Part shown: positions 35,724 through 44,944 of the stretch, in pieces
How the letters are laid out: each line of letters starts with the position of its first letter
How positions within the stretch are numbered: the first letter of the stretch is position 1
NCBI RefSeq assembly: GCF_017873135.1
Contig: NZ_JAGGJV010000002.1
Location: 620,001-684,000 of the forward strand
Direction of reading: 5' to 3'
DNA from: Rhizobium herbae
GTDB taxonomy: Bacteria; Pseudomonadota; Alphaproteobacteria; Rhizobiales; Rhizobiaceae
Length of the DNA: 64,000 nucleotides
Position numbers and translations under genes: made by a program
The notes under the pieces: generated by a model
Told to the model about the DNA's origin: nothing
Database searches by the model: none
What the model saw: the letters and a program-made list of their open reading frames with translations, nothing else

Positions 35724-37091
35724 ATGACCGCAGCGCAAACTTCCGACATAGCCGACAATGCCCACGAGGCAGGCCCGTTTCTCGTCACCAATCGGCTGAT
35801 CCTGTCGATCGCCGTGCCGATGACGCTGGGGTTCCTCACGACACCGCTTCTCGGCCTCGTCGATACCGCCGTCATCGGCCATTTCGGCCAGGCGACGCTT
35901 TTGGCCGGGCTTGCCGTCGGCGCCATCCTGTTCGACCTGATCTTCACCACGTTCAATTTTCTGCGCTCGGCCACCACCGGCCTGGTGGCGCAGGCTTTTG
36001 GCCGGGGCGACAGGACGGAGGAGCAGGCCGTCTTCTGGCGATCGCTGTGTATAGCGCTGGTCAGCGGCGCGGCTGCTGTCGCCCTGTCGCCGCTGCTTCT
36101 GTCCGCCGGTCTCTGGCTGCTGGCGCCGGGGCCGGAAATCGAAAGCGTGACGCGCACCTATTTCGAATATCGCATCCTCGCTGCTCCGGCGTCGCTCGCC
36201 AATTATGCCATCCTCGGCTTCGTGCTTGGGCGCGGGCAGGGCACGACGGGGCTGCTGTTGCAGACACTGATCAACGGCATCAACATCGTGCTTTGCATCT
36301 TCCTGGGCCTTCATCTCGGCTGGGGCGTCATGGGCGTGGCATTGGCAACGGTGACCGGCGAAGTCGTCGGCGCAATCGTCGGATTTGCGATCGTCTATGC
36401 CCGGTTCGACCGGACCGTTGCACCAGGCTGGGCGACGATCTTCTCCGCCGAACGGCTGAAGCCGCTGTTCGGGCTTAACCGCGACATCATGATCCGTTCC
36501 TTCGTGCTTCTTGCCGCCTTCACGCTGATGACCCGGATCGGCTCTTCCTTCGGTCCGGTGACGCTTGCCGCCAATGCCGTGCTGATGACCATCTTCCTGG
36601 TGGCGGGATACTATCTCGACGGCCTGGCCAATGCCGCCGAGCAGCTGACCGGCCGGGCGATCGGCGCACGTTTTCGTCCGGCCTTCGACCGGGCGTTGAA
36701 GATGACGGCGATCTGGTCGTTCGCGCTGGCCGGGTTCACCACCGTCGCCTTCCTCATCTTCGGCGAACGGCTGATCGATTTGCTGACGACGGCGGCCGAC
36801 GTTCGCACCGAGGCCTATGTCTACATGCCGTGGGCGGCGATCACGGCGCTGACCGGTGCGCTGGCTTTCCTGATGGACGGCGTGTTCATCGGCGCTACCT
36901 GGTCGCGCGACATGCGCAACATGATGCTGCTTGCCTTCGCGGGTTATGTCGCAGCACTCTGTCTTCTCGTGCCTGCCTTCGGCAATCACGGCCTGTGGGG
37001 CGCGCTCAACCTGTTCCTGCTGTTTCGCGGCGTTTTCCTGATGGTGCTGGTGCCGCGCCGCTCGGGTCAGACGTTCTTATCGGCCCAGTAG
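35724..37091 (+). CDS. MATE-family efflux transporter (DinF-like)
   Basis: A 455-residue membrane protein with twelve helices in two bundles, typical of MATE exporters that expel cationic drugs or metabolites against H+ or Na+. The N-terminal helix 'AVPMTLGFLTTPLLGLVDTAVIGHFG' (first part conserved as P-L-L-x-L-V-D-T) is characteristic of the DinF branch. It follows the CAP gene by 30 bp. Its last 25 bases overlap the 3' end of pyrD on the opposite strand, a convergent overlap. Confidence 0.9.
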   Translation: MTAAQTSDIADNAHEAGPFLVTNRLILSIAVPMTLGFLTTPLLGLVDTAVIGHFGQATLLAGLAVGAILFDLIFTTFNFLRSATTGLVAQAFGRGDRTEEQAVFWRSLCIALVSGAAAVALSPLLLSAGLWLLAPGPEIESVTRTYFEYRILAAPASLANYAILGFVLGRGQGTTGLLLQTLINGINIVLCIFLGLHLGWGVMGVALATVTGEVVGAIVGFAIVYARFDRTVAPGWATIFSAERLKPLFGLNRDIMIRSFVLLAAFTLMTRIGSSFGPVTLAANAVLMTIFLVAGYYLDGLANAAEQLTGRAIGARFRPAFDRALKMTAIWSFALAGFTTVAFLIFGERLIDLLTTAADVRTEAYVYMPWAAITALTGALAFLMDGVFIGATWSRDMRNMMLLAFAGYVAALCLLVPAFGNHGLWGALNLFLLFRGVFLMVLVPRRSGQTFLSAQ

Positions 37092-38155
37092 CTGGTCCGG
37101 CTGCCGCGAATATCGCTGATTGAGCCCAGCTTCTCGCGGTCGCAGAGTTGTGACAGGCCGCGCACGATCCTGCCCGGCAGCGATGGGCCTTCATAGACCA
37201 TGCAGGAATAGAGCTGGACGAGATTGGCCCCGGCGCGGATTTTCTCTGCGGCCGTTTCTGCGGACGAAACGCCGCCGACGCCGAAGATCGGCAGGTCGGG
37301 GCCGATGCGCCGGCGCATCTTGGCAAGCACGACGGTGGATTTTTCAAACAGCGGCTTGCCGGAAAGGCCGCCGCTTTCCTTGGCCTGTCGCTGATCCTTC
37401 AAACCTTCGCGCGACAGTGTCGTGTTGGAGACGATCAGGCCGTCGAGCTGATGCGCCAGCGCAACAGCGGCGATATCGTCCATGCCTTCTTCGGTGAGGT
37501 CCGGCGCGATCTTCAAAAACACCGGCACACGGACGCCCGCCTTGGCGGCTTCGTCGTCGCGGGCGGCAAGAACGGCCAGGAGCAGCGCCGACAGGCTTTC
37601 GCGCGCCTGCAGGTCGCGCAGGCCGGGTGTGTTGGGCGACGAGATATTGGCGGTGAAATAGCGGGCGACGCCGTAGAACGTGCGGATGCCGGTGACGTAA
37701 TCGGCGACGCGGTCGATGCTGTCCTTGTTGGCGCCGATATTGACGCCGATCATCGCCTTGCGGTCGCAGGCGCGAAGGCGCGTTAGCGCTGCCTGATGAC
37801 CTTCATTGTTGAAGCCGAGACGGTTGATGACGGCTTCATCCTCGACCAGCCGGAAGATGCGCGGCTTGTCGTTGCCGGCCTGTGGCTTGGGTGTGACGGT
37901 GCCGATCTCGGTGAAGCCGAAGCCGAGCCGGAGCAGCGCTTCCGGCACTTCGGCGTTCTTGTCGTAACCGGCCGCAAGACCGAGCGGATTGGCGAAGGTG
38001 AGGCCGGCGACGGTCTGCGCCAGGCGAGGGTCTGCGGGTGCCGCACAGGCCGGAACCAGTCCGGTCTTCAACCCCTTGATGGAAAGTCCGTGGGCTGCCT
38101 CCGGATCGAGCAGGAAGAGGCCACGGCGGGCGAGCGACTGGAAGACATCGATCAT
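37067..38155 (-). CDS. pyrD: Dihydroorotate dehydrogenase (quinone), class 2
   Basis: A 362-residue peripheral membrane flavoenzyme oxidising dihydroorotate to orotate with ubiquinone in pyrimidine synthesis. FMN-binding and active-site features of class 2 are visible: 'NPLGLAAGYDKNAEVPEALL' near residue 55, 'NISSPNTPGLRDLQ' with the catalytic serine near 175, 'SNTTLSREGL' near 245, and 'GVGGVSSAETAAEKIRAGA' followed by 'VQLYSCMVYEG'. The start overlaps the stop of the DUF952 gene by 4 bp (ATGA), indicating translational coupling. Confidence 0.95.
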   Translation of the reverse strand: MIDVFQSLARRGLFLLDPEAAHGLSIKGLKTGLVPACAAPADPRLAQTVAGLTFANPLGLAAGYDKNAEVPEALLRLGFGFTEIGTVTPKPQAGNDKPRIFRLVEDEAVINRLGFNNEGHQAALTRLRACDRKAMIGVNIGANKDSIDRVADYVTGIRTFYGVARYFTANISSPNTPGLRDLQARESLSALLLAVLAARDDEAAKAGVRVPVFLKIAPDLTEEGMDDIAAVALAHQLDGLIVSNTTLSREGLKDQRQAKESGGLSGKPLFEKSTVVLAKMRRRIGPDLPIFGVGGVSSAETAAEKIRAGANLVQLYSCMVYEGPSLPGRIVRGLSQLCDREKLGSISDIRGSRTSYWADKNV

Positions 38156-38499
38156 CGGTCAAGCTCCGGAAAGACATGGGCGCCATCGGCGCCGAGCGGT
38201 AGCGGTTTCTCCCAGGCAACGGCCTCGAAAGGCAGCGGGCCGTAGAGATGCGGAAACAGCGCGCCACCACGCGAGGGCTCAAAGACCAGCTTGTCGCCGA
38301 GCCTTTCACCATCGACGGCGATCAGCAGCAGGCCGTCCTGGCCGGCAAAATACCGTGCGGCGGTCTCTCTTGCCTGGTCGGCCGTCGATAAATGGATGAA
38401 GCCGTCCGACAGGTCGATCGAGGCGCCCTTGAAATCTCCGCCCTTGCGCGCATCTTGCCATAGAACTGCCGGAACGATTTTGTAGATGATGCTGCTCAT
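38152..38499 (-). CDS. DUF952-family protein
   Basis: A 115-residue soluble protein with the family pattern 'IIYKIVPAVLWQDA', 'DGFIHLSTADQARETAARYF' and 'GALFPHLYGPLPFEAV'. Members resemble ADP-ribosyltransferase-fold proteins and often end in an acidic tail; no reaction is established. It is the first gene of a two-gene operon with pyrD (4-bp overlap). The start at 38499 is chosen over a longer reading frame that has no support upstream. Confidence 0.88.
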   Translation of the reverse strand: MSSIIYKIVPAVLWQDARKGGDFKGASIDLSDGFIHLSTADQARETAARYFAGQDGLLLIAVDGERLGDKLVFEPSRGGALFPHLYGPLPFEAVAWEKPLPLGADGAHVFPELDR

Positions 38500-38613
38500 G
38501 CCGTCGTTTCCTGGACCTTGGACGATATCCTTTGCGGGATTGCCGCAATCTTCTGCGAATGTCCACCGGCAAGCGGGTTCGATCCCGGATTTTTGGCGAT
38601 CAAGGAGAGTGCG

Positions 38614-39051
38614 ATGAACAGGATGATGATGCCGGTCTTGGTTCTTGGCGGGACCTTCGCGGCTTTTACGGCCTTTGCCCAGGAGCCGGCGCCAGGGCGC
38701 TATGCCATGCAGAAGACCGACAGTGGCATCGCGCGGCTGGATACGCAGACCGGCGAGGTTTCGCTCTGCCAGGAAAAGGACGGCGACATCGTCTGCCGGA
38801 TGGCGGCCGACGAGCGCACCGCCTTCGAGCTGGAACTCGATCTCCTGACGAAACGTGTCGAAACCCTGGAAAAATCTGTCGGAGATGGCCAGACGAGCCT
38901 GAAACCGCGGCTTCCGACGAAGGAAGAGATTGACCAGACGATGAGCGTCATGGAAAGAATGATGCGCAGTTTCATGGGAATTGTGAAGGATCTGGAAAGC
39001 GAGGAAAAACCGCCGTCGAACAAGACGGAGGACGTCCCTCAGAAAACCTGA
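38614..39051 (+). CDS. Exported protein of unknown function with coiled-coil segment
   Basis: A 145-residue protein with a signal peptide ('MPVLVLGGTFAAFTAFAQEP', cleavage probably after AFA). The mature part begins with a small beta-rich module containing two cysteines ('GEVSLCQEKDGDIVCRMAADER'; quoted span is shortened in function, positions ~40-60). It continues as a charged helix likely to form a coiled coil ('LELDLLTKRVETLEKSV'). I recognise it only as a conserved rhizobial periplasmic protein. AAGGAG lies 7 bp before the ATG at 38614. Confidence 0.75.
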   Translation: MNRMMMPVLVLGGTFAAFTAFAQEPAPGRYAMQKTDSGIARLDTQTGEVSLCQEKDGDIVCRMAADERTAFELELDLLTKRVETLEKSVGDGQTSLKPRLPTKEEIDQTMSVMERMMRSFMGIVKDLESEEKPPSNKTEDVPQKT

Positions 39052-39136
39052 CCGGATCCGGACGACGCATAGCGGCGAATTGGAGGATTTGCGCGTTGTG
39101 CGAGGCCGTTGGGCCAAGCTCTTGGGAGGGAGCGTC

Positions 39137-39784
39137 ATGACATCAGGATTGACCATCATCATCGCCGACGATCATCCGCTGTTTCGCGGCGCCATGCGCC
39201 AGGCGCTGGCGAGCATGGCCGGCAACCCGACCATCATCGAGGCCGGCGATTTCACCTCGGCGCGGCAGGCAGCGATCGACAATGTCTCGGCCGACCTGAT
39301 GCTGCTTGATCTGACCATGCCGGGCGTTAGCGGCCTTTCCGGCCTGATTGCGCTTCGCGCCGAATTCCAGAGCCTGCCGGTGATGATCGTCTCGGCGCAT
39401 GACGATCCGGCGACGATCCAGCGGGCGCTGGAGCTGGGCGCCTCCGGCTTTCTTTCGAAATCCGCGGGCATCGACGAAATCCGTCAGGGTATCGATACCG
39501 TCATGGCCGGCGACATCTTCACGCCGCCCGGATTTCATGCCGGCATGGAACATGAACCGGAAATGGCGGCGCTGCTGCATCGGCTGCAGACGCTCACCCC
39601 CCAGCAGTCGCGCGTGCTCGGCATGCTCGCCGAAGGCCTGCTCAACAAGCAGATCGCCTACGAACTCGGCGTCTCCGAGGCGACCATCAAGGCGCACGTG
39701 TCGGCCATCCTGCTGAAGCTCAATGTCGATAGCCGCACGCAGGCGGTGATCCAGCTGGGGAAGATCGCGGCTGTGGCGGCTTGA
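39137..39784 (+). CDS. NarL/LuxR-family response regulator
   Basis: A 215-residue regulator. The receiver domain has the acidic pair Asp11-Asp12, phospho-acceptor Asp58 in 'LMLLDLTMPG', and the conserved lysine in 'FLSKSAG'. The C-terminal LuxR-type helix-turn-helix reads 'LTPQQSRVLGMLAEGLLNKQ' and onward. GGGAGGG precedes the ATG at 39137. Regulators of this type (ErdR/AgmR-like) commonly pair with the NahK/ErcS-type hybrid kinase, encoded here 0.9 kb downstream on the other strand with a toxin-antitoxin module in between. Confidence 0.9.
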   Translation: MTSGLTIIIADDHPLFRGAMRQALASMAGNPTIIEAGDFTSARQAAIDNVSADLMLLDLTMPGVSGLSGLIALRAEFQSLPVMIVSAHDDPATIQRALELGASGFLSKSAGIDEIRQGIDTVMAGDIFTPPGFHAGMEHEPEMAALLHRLQTLTPQQSRVLGMLAEGLLNKQIAYELGVSEATIKAHVSAILLKLNVDSRTQAVIQLGKIAAVAA

Positions 39785-39790
39785 TAGGGA

Positions 39791-40162
39791 TCAACGTCCG
39801 GCGACGGAAACCAATTTCGCAGGAACGGTGTTGGTATTGATGTCACCCTGCTGCTGGCTCGATTGCTGAATGTCGATGACGATATCCTTGCCAAGCAGGG
39901 ACAGTGTCCGCATCAGCCGCCAGACGGAATAATCGGCTACGTTGCCATTCGAAATTCTTGATATATCGGGCTGTTTCAGCCCTGTCAGCTCAGCTGCCGC
40001 TTTTTGGCTGAGCGCTTTGTCATCAATCGCCAGAGCGATTTCGTTCGAAAGCAGAAACTTGACCCGCATCTCTGCGGGATCGGCATATCCGCGATCCTTG
40101 AGGTAGTTCCCGCTTCCCAATTTTGCCGGTTCCAATGTTGCATCCTTCATTGTCTTGACCAT
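39791..40162 (-). CDS. HigA-type antitoxin (XRE-family HTH)
   Basis: A 123-residue DNA-binding protein of the HTH_37/HigA class: 'LSQKAAAELTGLKQPDISRI' forms the helix-turn-helix, followed by 'SVWRLMRTLSLLGKDIVIDI'. It is encoded 7 bp after the toxin gene on the same strand, the toxin-first order that is usual for HigBA. It neutralises the toxin and represses the operon. It is more AT-rich than its neighbours, which suggests acquisition. Its stop is only 6 bp from that of the response-regulator gene. Confidence 0.85.
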   Translation of the reverse strand: MVKTMKDATLEPAKLGSGNYLKDRGYADPAEMRVKFLLSNEIALAIDDKALSQKAAAELTGLKQPDISRISNGNVADYSVWRLMRTLSLLGKDIVIDIQQSSQQQGDINTNTVPAKLVSVAGR

Positions 40163-40169
40163 GGTTCGC

Positions 40170-40598
40170 TTACGATAGCGCTCTTCGCTGCTGTCTCATT
40201 TCATAGCGCGTACGCAGCAATATCCGGTTTTCCGCGTAAAATTGATCTGCCTGCCGCTTTCGTTCCACCAGTCGCGCAACCTGCTCCGCTGGTATTTCGC
40301 CGTCCTTCTTCGATTTTTTCATACCTGCCTCAATGAGGATCACGGCCTCTTCGTAGTTTGCAAGGTAGTATGTTCTGTACGTATTGCTGTCGTGGGATAC
40401 GCGGAGTTCTTCGATGCCGTTCAGATTTCCTGACAGAGCTCGATGGTGCTTTGCAGGTAAACGTTGAAGATTTTGGACAGCGGTCACACGCGCATCAAAC
40501 GCTTCCACCACATCGCCCGGTTGAGACAAATAGTCGTCCTCGACGCGCTGTGACAGGAAGACGACTTCTTTGATATCGACAGCATCATCGGACGTCAT
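40170..40598 (-). CDS. HigB-type toxin (RelE/ParE superfamily, Gp49-like)
   Basis: A 142-residue protein with the RelE-fold core 'LSGNLNGIEELRVSHDSNTYRTYYLANY' (given by position ~57-84) and the trailing basic stretch 'IEAGMKKSKKDGEIPAEQV' that matches the Gp49-like HigB consensus. The family cleaves ribosome-bound mRNA. It is longer than typical HigB (about 90-120 residues) owing to extra N- and C-terminal sequence. The HTH antitoxin follows 7 bp downstream. The pair interrupts a two-component locus. Confidence 0.82.
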   Translation of the reverse strand: MTSDDAVDIKEVVFLSQRVEDDYLSQPGDVVEAFDARVTAVQNLQRLPAKHHRALSGNLNGIEELRVSHDSNTYRTYYLANYEEAVILIEAGMKKSKKDGEIPAEQVARLVERKRQADQFYAENRILLRTRYEMRQQRRALS

Positions 40599-40649
40599 TC
40601 AACAACTCGATTATAGTGTTTTTGCTATAAAAATAAAGAGTAATGTCAG

Positions 40650-43600
40650 CTACTCCGCCGCCGCCTTCATCGACACTGAAAGCTGCGTCAGCCAGGCCCG
40701 CATCGAGGCGGGGCGGACGGGTTTGTTCTGGAGAGCGATGCCATCACGTTCGGCAGCGGCGCGGACTTCGGGGGAGCGGTCGGCGGTGACGAGCAGCGAC
40801 GGAATGTCGGCGCCGAAATGCAGGCGGATGGCCTGGATCACGTCGATGCCGGTGCCGTTGTCCAGGTGATAATCGGCAATGATCGCGTCAGGGCGCAGGT
40901 CACGGGCCGGGGGATCCTGTTGCCAGACGTCCAGGGACGGCGTGGTGGAAACCGTGCAGCCCCAGCCCTCCAGAAGCAGCTTCATGCCCTCAAGGATCAG
41001 CGGTTCGTTGTCGATGCAGAGTACGCGCAGGCCGTGCAGCGGTTCGGCGGTGCGGACGGGATCAGGGGGAGCGGTCTTGACGCTGGCGGCGGCCGTGCGG
41101 TCGATGGGCATGGTGACCCGAAAGCGTGTTCCCTTGCCGGGTTTGGATTGCAGATCGACGCTGTGGTTGAGGACGCGCGAGATGCGATCGACGATCGACA
41201 GGCCGAGGCCAAGGCCCGAAGCAGTCCTGGCGCCCTCGTCGAGGCGGGAGAATTCCTTGAAGACGGTGCGGAACTTGGATGCGGGAATGCCGATGCCGGA
41301 ATCGAGTACCTGGATGACGGCATTGCCGCCTTCGCGCCGGACGCCAACCAGAACCTTGCCGGTCAGCGTGTATTTGATGGCGTTGGAGACAAGGTTCTGG
41401 ATCAGGCGGCGGAGCAGGTTCGGGTCGGTGCGCACTGTCAGGGACGTTGGCATGACAGTGAGCTTCAGATTGGCGGCCCGGGCGACGGGGGCGAAGTCGG
41501 TTTCGATCCGCCGCAGCAGATCGTTGAGCGGCACCGATTGCAGGCGCGGCTTCATCGCGCCGGTATCAAGCCTGGAAATGTCGAGTACGGCGCCGAGGAT
41601 GGTTTCCACCGATTCCAGCGAGGAATCGATGTTCTGCACCAGAACGCTGTTTTCCGATTCGCCGAGGCGCTCGACCAGCGACGAGGAGTAGAGGCGGGCG
41701 GCGTTGAGCGGCTGCAGGATGTCGTGACCGGCTGCGGCGAAGAACCGTGTCTTGCCGATGTTCGCCTCCTCGGCGGCGGCGCGGGCTTCGGCAACCTCCT
41801 TGTTGACGCGGGTGAGTTCGCCGGTGCGCTCGGCGACGCGCAGTTCCAGCGTTTCGTTGGCCTGTTTCAGCGCCATGTCGGCGGCGACGCGCTGGGTGAT
41901 GTCGGTATAGGTGGTGACGATGCCCTTGTCCGGCATGGCATTGGTGCGCACTTCGATGATGCGCGCGCCACCGGAGAGTTCAAGCAGGAAAGGCTTGTCG
42001 AGCGTCAGGAAGTTGGCAATCAGCCGCTTGCCGTCTTCCTTGCGGATATCGCCGCGCCTGGTCAGCATGGAGACGATTTCGGCCAGCGGAAAACCGACTT
42101 GCCCGGCACTTTCCGGCAGGTCGAGCAATTGGCGGAAGCGGCGGTTCCAGATGATCAGGTTGTTGGAGCTGTCGAAGACGGCGATGCCCTGGTCCATCTG
42201 TGACAGCGCCGTCTGGAGCATGTCCTGATTGTATTGCAGCGCTTCCGATGCCTGGTCGAGCAGCCAGGCGGTGTCCGACGACGTATCGTCCAGCCGTTGC
42301 AGCACCAAAGACAGGACGAGCCGGGCGGAGGACGAGCCGATGGCGCTGCCGAGCAGTTGCTCCGAGAAATGGATGAGGGCCATGTCGGCCGGTTGATGAT
42401 CTTCAAGCCAGCGGCCGGACTGGCGCTCATAGGTCTGGAACGAGCGCCGCATGCGTTCCTCGCCGAGGTAGCGGGCGATGGTGGTCTTCAGGTCCAGCAC
42501 GGTGATCTTGGTTTTGCGGCCGCGGAACGCCTTTTCCGTGCGCGATTTGCGGCGGATGAAGACACCGGCCTGCAGCCGCTCCAGCGGCTTTGGCGCCCGG
42601 GTCAGCGAGCCGATGACATAGGCGAGCATGTTGACCAGCAGGCTGAGTGCCGATGCATTGACCAGCGGATCGGCGGCGGGGCCGGAGAAAATGCCGGTGA
42701 ACGGGAAAAGGAAGCCCAGAACGGTGGTCGCGACATGCGAATTGTCCGGCCCGCCAAGGCTCGGCAGGAAGAGCAGATAGGCCCAGACGAGAAAGCCGAG
42801 CGTCATGCCGGCGATGGCGCCGCGCGCATTCGCCTGCCGCCAGACGAGGCCGCCGAAGAACGCCGGCGCCATCTGCGAGATGGCGGCAAAGGAAAGCAGT
42901 CCGAGGGAGGCAAGGCCGGCGCTCATGTCGGCGGAGCGATAGTAGCCATAACCGAGCAAGAGGACGACGAAGATCGCTGTGCGCCGGACATTGAGCAATG
43001 TGCCGGTGATGTCGTGCGAGCCGTTGCGTCCCGTCAGGTTGCGCCGGAGAAAGGTCGGCATGACGATGTCGTTGGAGATCATGATCGACAATGCGACGGA
43101 AGCGACGATGACCATGGCGGTTGCCGCGGAAAAACCGCCGATGAAGGTAATCAGTGTCAACACCGGCATGTCCGCTGCAAGAGGCAGCGTCAACAGATAG
43201 AGATCGGCCTCGCCGCTGCCGGCAAAGGTCAGCACCCCCGCGATCGCAACGGGCAGCACGAACAGGTTGATGGCGAGGAGATAGATCGGGAACAGGATGC
43301 CGGCGGTGCGCAGGTCTTTTTCCGTGCGGTTTTCGACGACGGTCACATGGAACTGCCGGGGCAGCATGATGATGGCGAAGGCGGAGAGAACGACAAGCAG
43401 GATCCAGCGCGGCAGAGGGGTCTGGTAGTTGAGCGCCGCCATCACCTGGTTGTTGGCGAGCGCCTTGGCCCACAGATCGCCCGGACCGTCGAACAGGAAG
43501 AAGACCACGTAGAGGCCGGCTGTCACCAGCGCCAGCAGCTTGACCACCGATTCCATCGCGATGGCGAGGATCAGCCCGTCCTGGTGTTCGGTCGCATCGG

Positions 43601-44150
43601 TATGGCGCGTGCCGAAGACGATGGCGAAGCAAGCGAGGAAAAGCGTGACGAGAAGCGGCAGGTCGATGAAATTCTGGCCGGTGCCGATGCCGTAGCCGCT
43701 GGTATCGACCATGACCGAGACCGAACTCGACACGGCTTTCAGCTGCAAGGCGATATAGGGGATGGCACCGATCAGCGAGATCAGCGCGACGATGGCGGCA
43801 ACGGTCGGGTTCTTGCCATAGCGCGCCGCAACAAAATCGGCGACCGAGGTCAGTTTCTGGGACTTGGCAAGCGCGATGATGCGGCGGATCACCGGCAGGC
43901 CGACCGTGAACATCAGGATCGGGCCGATATAAATCCCGGTGAATTCCAGCCCGCGCTCGGCCGCAAGGCCGACCCCACCGAAATAGGTCCAGGAGGTGCA
44001 GTAGATCGCAAGGCTCAAGGCATAGACCAGCGGCCTGCCCTTTCCGGCAGGAGCAGTCTTCCGCGCCTTGCGATCGCCATAGCTTGCCACCGCGAACAGC
44101 AGCAACAGATAGGCGAACGCGGCCGCGAAAATGATCGAGCCCGAAAGCAT
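40650..44150 (-). CDS. Hybrid sensor kinase with sodium/solute-symporter-like sensor (NahK/ErcS type)
   Basis: A 1166-residue membrane protein. Residues ~1-500 form a 12-13-helix SSF (sodium:solute symporter) domain that may sense or move a solute. A PAS domain (~645-760), a short coiled coil, a HisKA domain with His809 in 'AAGHDILQPLNAARL', an HATPase domain ('NLVSNAIKYTLTGK' near 917) and a C-terminal receiver with Asp1093 in 'AIIADYHLDN' follow. The ATG at 44150 has a perfect AGGAGG; a longer frame to 44186 is rejected. The probable partner is the LuxR-type regulator at 39137. The ligand is unknown. Confidence 0.9.
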   Translation of the reverse strand: MLSGSIIFAAAFAYLLLLFAVASYGDRKARKTAPAGKGRPLVYALSLAIYCTSWTYFGGVGLAAERGLEFTGIYIGPILMFTVGLPVIRRIIALAKSQKLTSVADFVAARYGKNPTVAAIVALISLIGAIPYIALQLKAVSSSVSVMVDTSGYGIGTGQNFIDLPLLVTLFLACFAIVFGTRHTDATEHQDGLILAIAMESVVKLLALVTAGLYVVFFLFDGPGDLWAKALANNQVMAALNYQTPLPRWILLVVLSAFAIIMLPRQFHVTVVENRTEKDLRTAGILFPIYLLAINLFVLPVAIAGVLTFAGSGEADLYLLTLPLAADMPVLTLITFIGGFSAATAMVIVASVALSIMISNDIVMPTFLRRNLTGRNGSHDITGTLLNVRRTAIFVVLLLGYGYYRSADMSAGLASLGLLSFAAISQMAPAFFGGLVWRQANARGAIAGMTLGFLVWAYLLFLPSLGGPDNSHVATTVLGFLFPFTGIFSGPAADPLVNASALSLLVNMLAYVIGSLTRAPKPLERLQAGVFIRRKSRTEKAFRGRKTKITVLDLKTTIARYLGEERMRRSFQTYERQSGRWLEDHQPADMALIHFSEQLLGSAIGSSSARLVLSLVLQRLDDTSSDTAWLLDQASEALQYNQDMLQTALSQMDQGIAVFDSSNNLIIWNRRFRQLLDLPESAGQVGFPLAEIVSMLTRRGDIRKEDGKRLIANFLTLDKPFLLELSGGARIIEVRTNAMPDKGIVTTYTDITQRVAADMALKQANETLELRVAERTGELTRVNKEVAEARAAAEEANIGKTRFFAAAGHDILQPLNAARLYSSSLVERLGESENSVLVQNIDSSLESVETILGAVLDISRLDTGAMKPRLQSVPLNDLLRRIETDFAPVARAANLKLTVMPTSLTVRTDPNLLRRLIQNLVSNAIKYTLTGKVLVGVRREGGNAVIQVLDSGIGIPASKFRTVFKEFSRLDEGARTASGLGLGLSIVDRISRVLNHSVDLQSKPGKGTRFRVTMPIDRTAAASVKTAPPDPVRTAEPLHGLRVLCIDNEPLILEGMKLLLEGWGCTVSTTPSLDVWQQDPPARDLRPDAIIADYHLDNGTGIDVIQAIRLHFGADIPSLLVTADRSPEVRAAAERDGIALQNKPVRPASMRAWLTQLSVSMKAAAE

Positions 44151-44391
44151 GCTTCCTCCTTGTCCCTGGGATTGAGCATAGGACAAGACGGCCTTGAAGA
44201 AAATCGGGCGTGCCTAAGCCTTAAGTCAAAGACGGGACATCCGTTTTTCGAGCGAAATGAAATCGGCGTGTTCCGTTCCGTTTTTCAACGCCCGATTTAC
44301 TTGATCACGATTTCGGTTAGCATCGGGCGGCCATCCGGCTGGACAAGGACAGGTCGTCCCGGCCGGTTCAACGGAACATGAGGAGAGAATA

Positions 44392-44820
44392 ATGCTGAAT
44401 GAGTTCAAGGCGTTTATCGCCAGGGGCAATGTCATGGACCTTGCGGTCGGTATCATCATCGGCGGTGCTTTCACGCTGATCGTCAACTCGCTGGTCAACG
44501 ACATCATCATGCCGGTCGTCGGCGCCATCACTGGCGGACTTGATTTCTCCAACTTCTTCTTTCCGCTCTCCAGCACGGTGACTGCGACGTCGCTTGCCGC
44601 CGCCCGCGAGCAGGGCGCGGTCTTTGCCTATGGCAGCTTCCTGACCGTGGTGATCAACTTCCTCATTCTTGCCTGGATCATTTTCCTGCTGGTCAAGGCG
44701 GTCAACAAGATGCGTGTTTCGATGGAAAAGCAGAAGAACGAGGAGCCGGCAGCACCGCCGCCGGTGGATGTCCAGCTGCTGACGGAAATCCGCGACCTGC
44801 TGAAGACGCAGAGAACATAA
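44392..44820 (+). CDS. mscL: Large-conductance mechanosensitive channel MscL
   Basis: A 142-residue channel subunit (homopentamer) that opens under membrane tension to release solutes on hypo-osmotic shock. The N-terminal amphipathic helix and TM1 read '[20 protein letters not shown]' with the pore-lining glycines. TM2 is '[21 protein letters not shown]', and a charged C-terminal helix follows. The length is normal. GGAGAG precedes the ATG. It is divergent from the hybrid kinase gene. Confidence 0.95.
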   Translation: MLNEFKAFIARGNVMDLAVGIIIGGAFTLIVNSLVNDIIMPVVGAITGGLDFSNFFFPLSSTVTATSLAAAREQGAVFAYGSFLTVVINFLILAWIIFLLVKAVNKMRVSMEKQKNEEPAAPPPVDVQLLTEIRDLLKTQRT

Positions 44821-44944
44821 GCGCCATTTCGCGGTCCTCTGCCGGATATCGAAACATCACAGAAATCGATAAATCCGTCAGCGAATATCGCGTGATCGTG
44901 ATCTGAAAAACCGTTAGAAGCGGCGGGCCAACAGGAGCCCGCCG

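Noticed and set aside
35172..36989. Long minus-strand open frame opposite the CAP and MATE genes
   Set aside because: Same kind of shadow; the plus-strand genes have convincing domains and starts.
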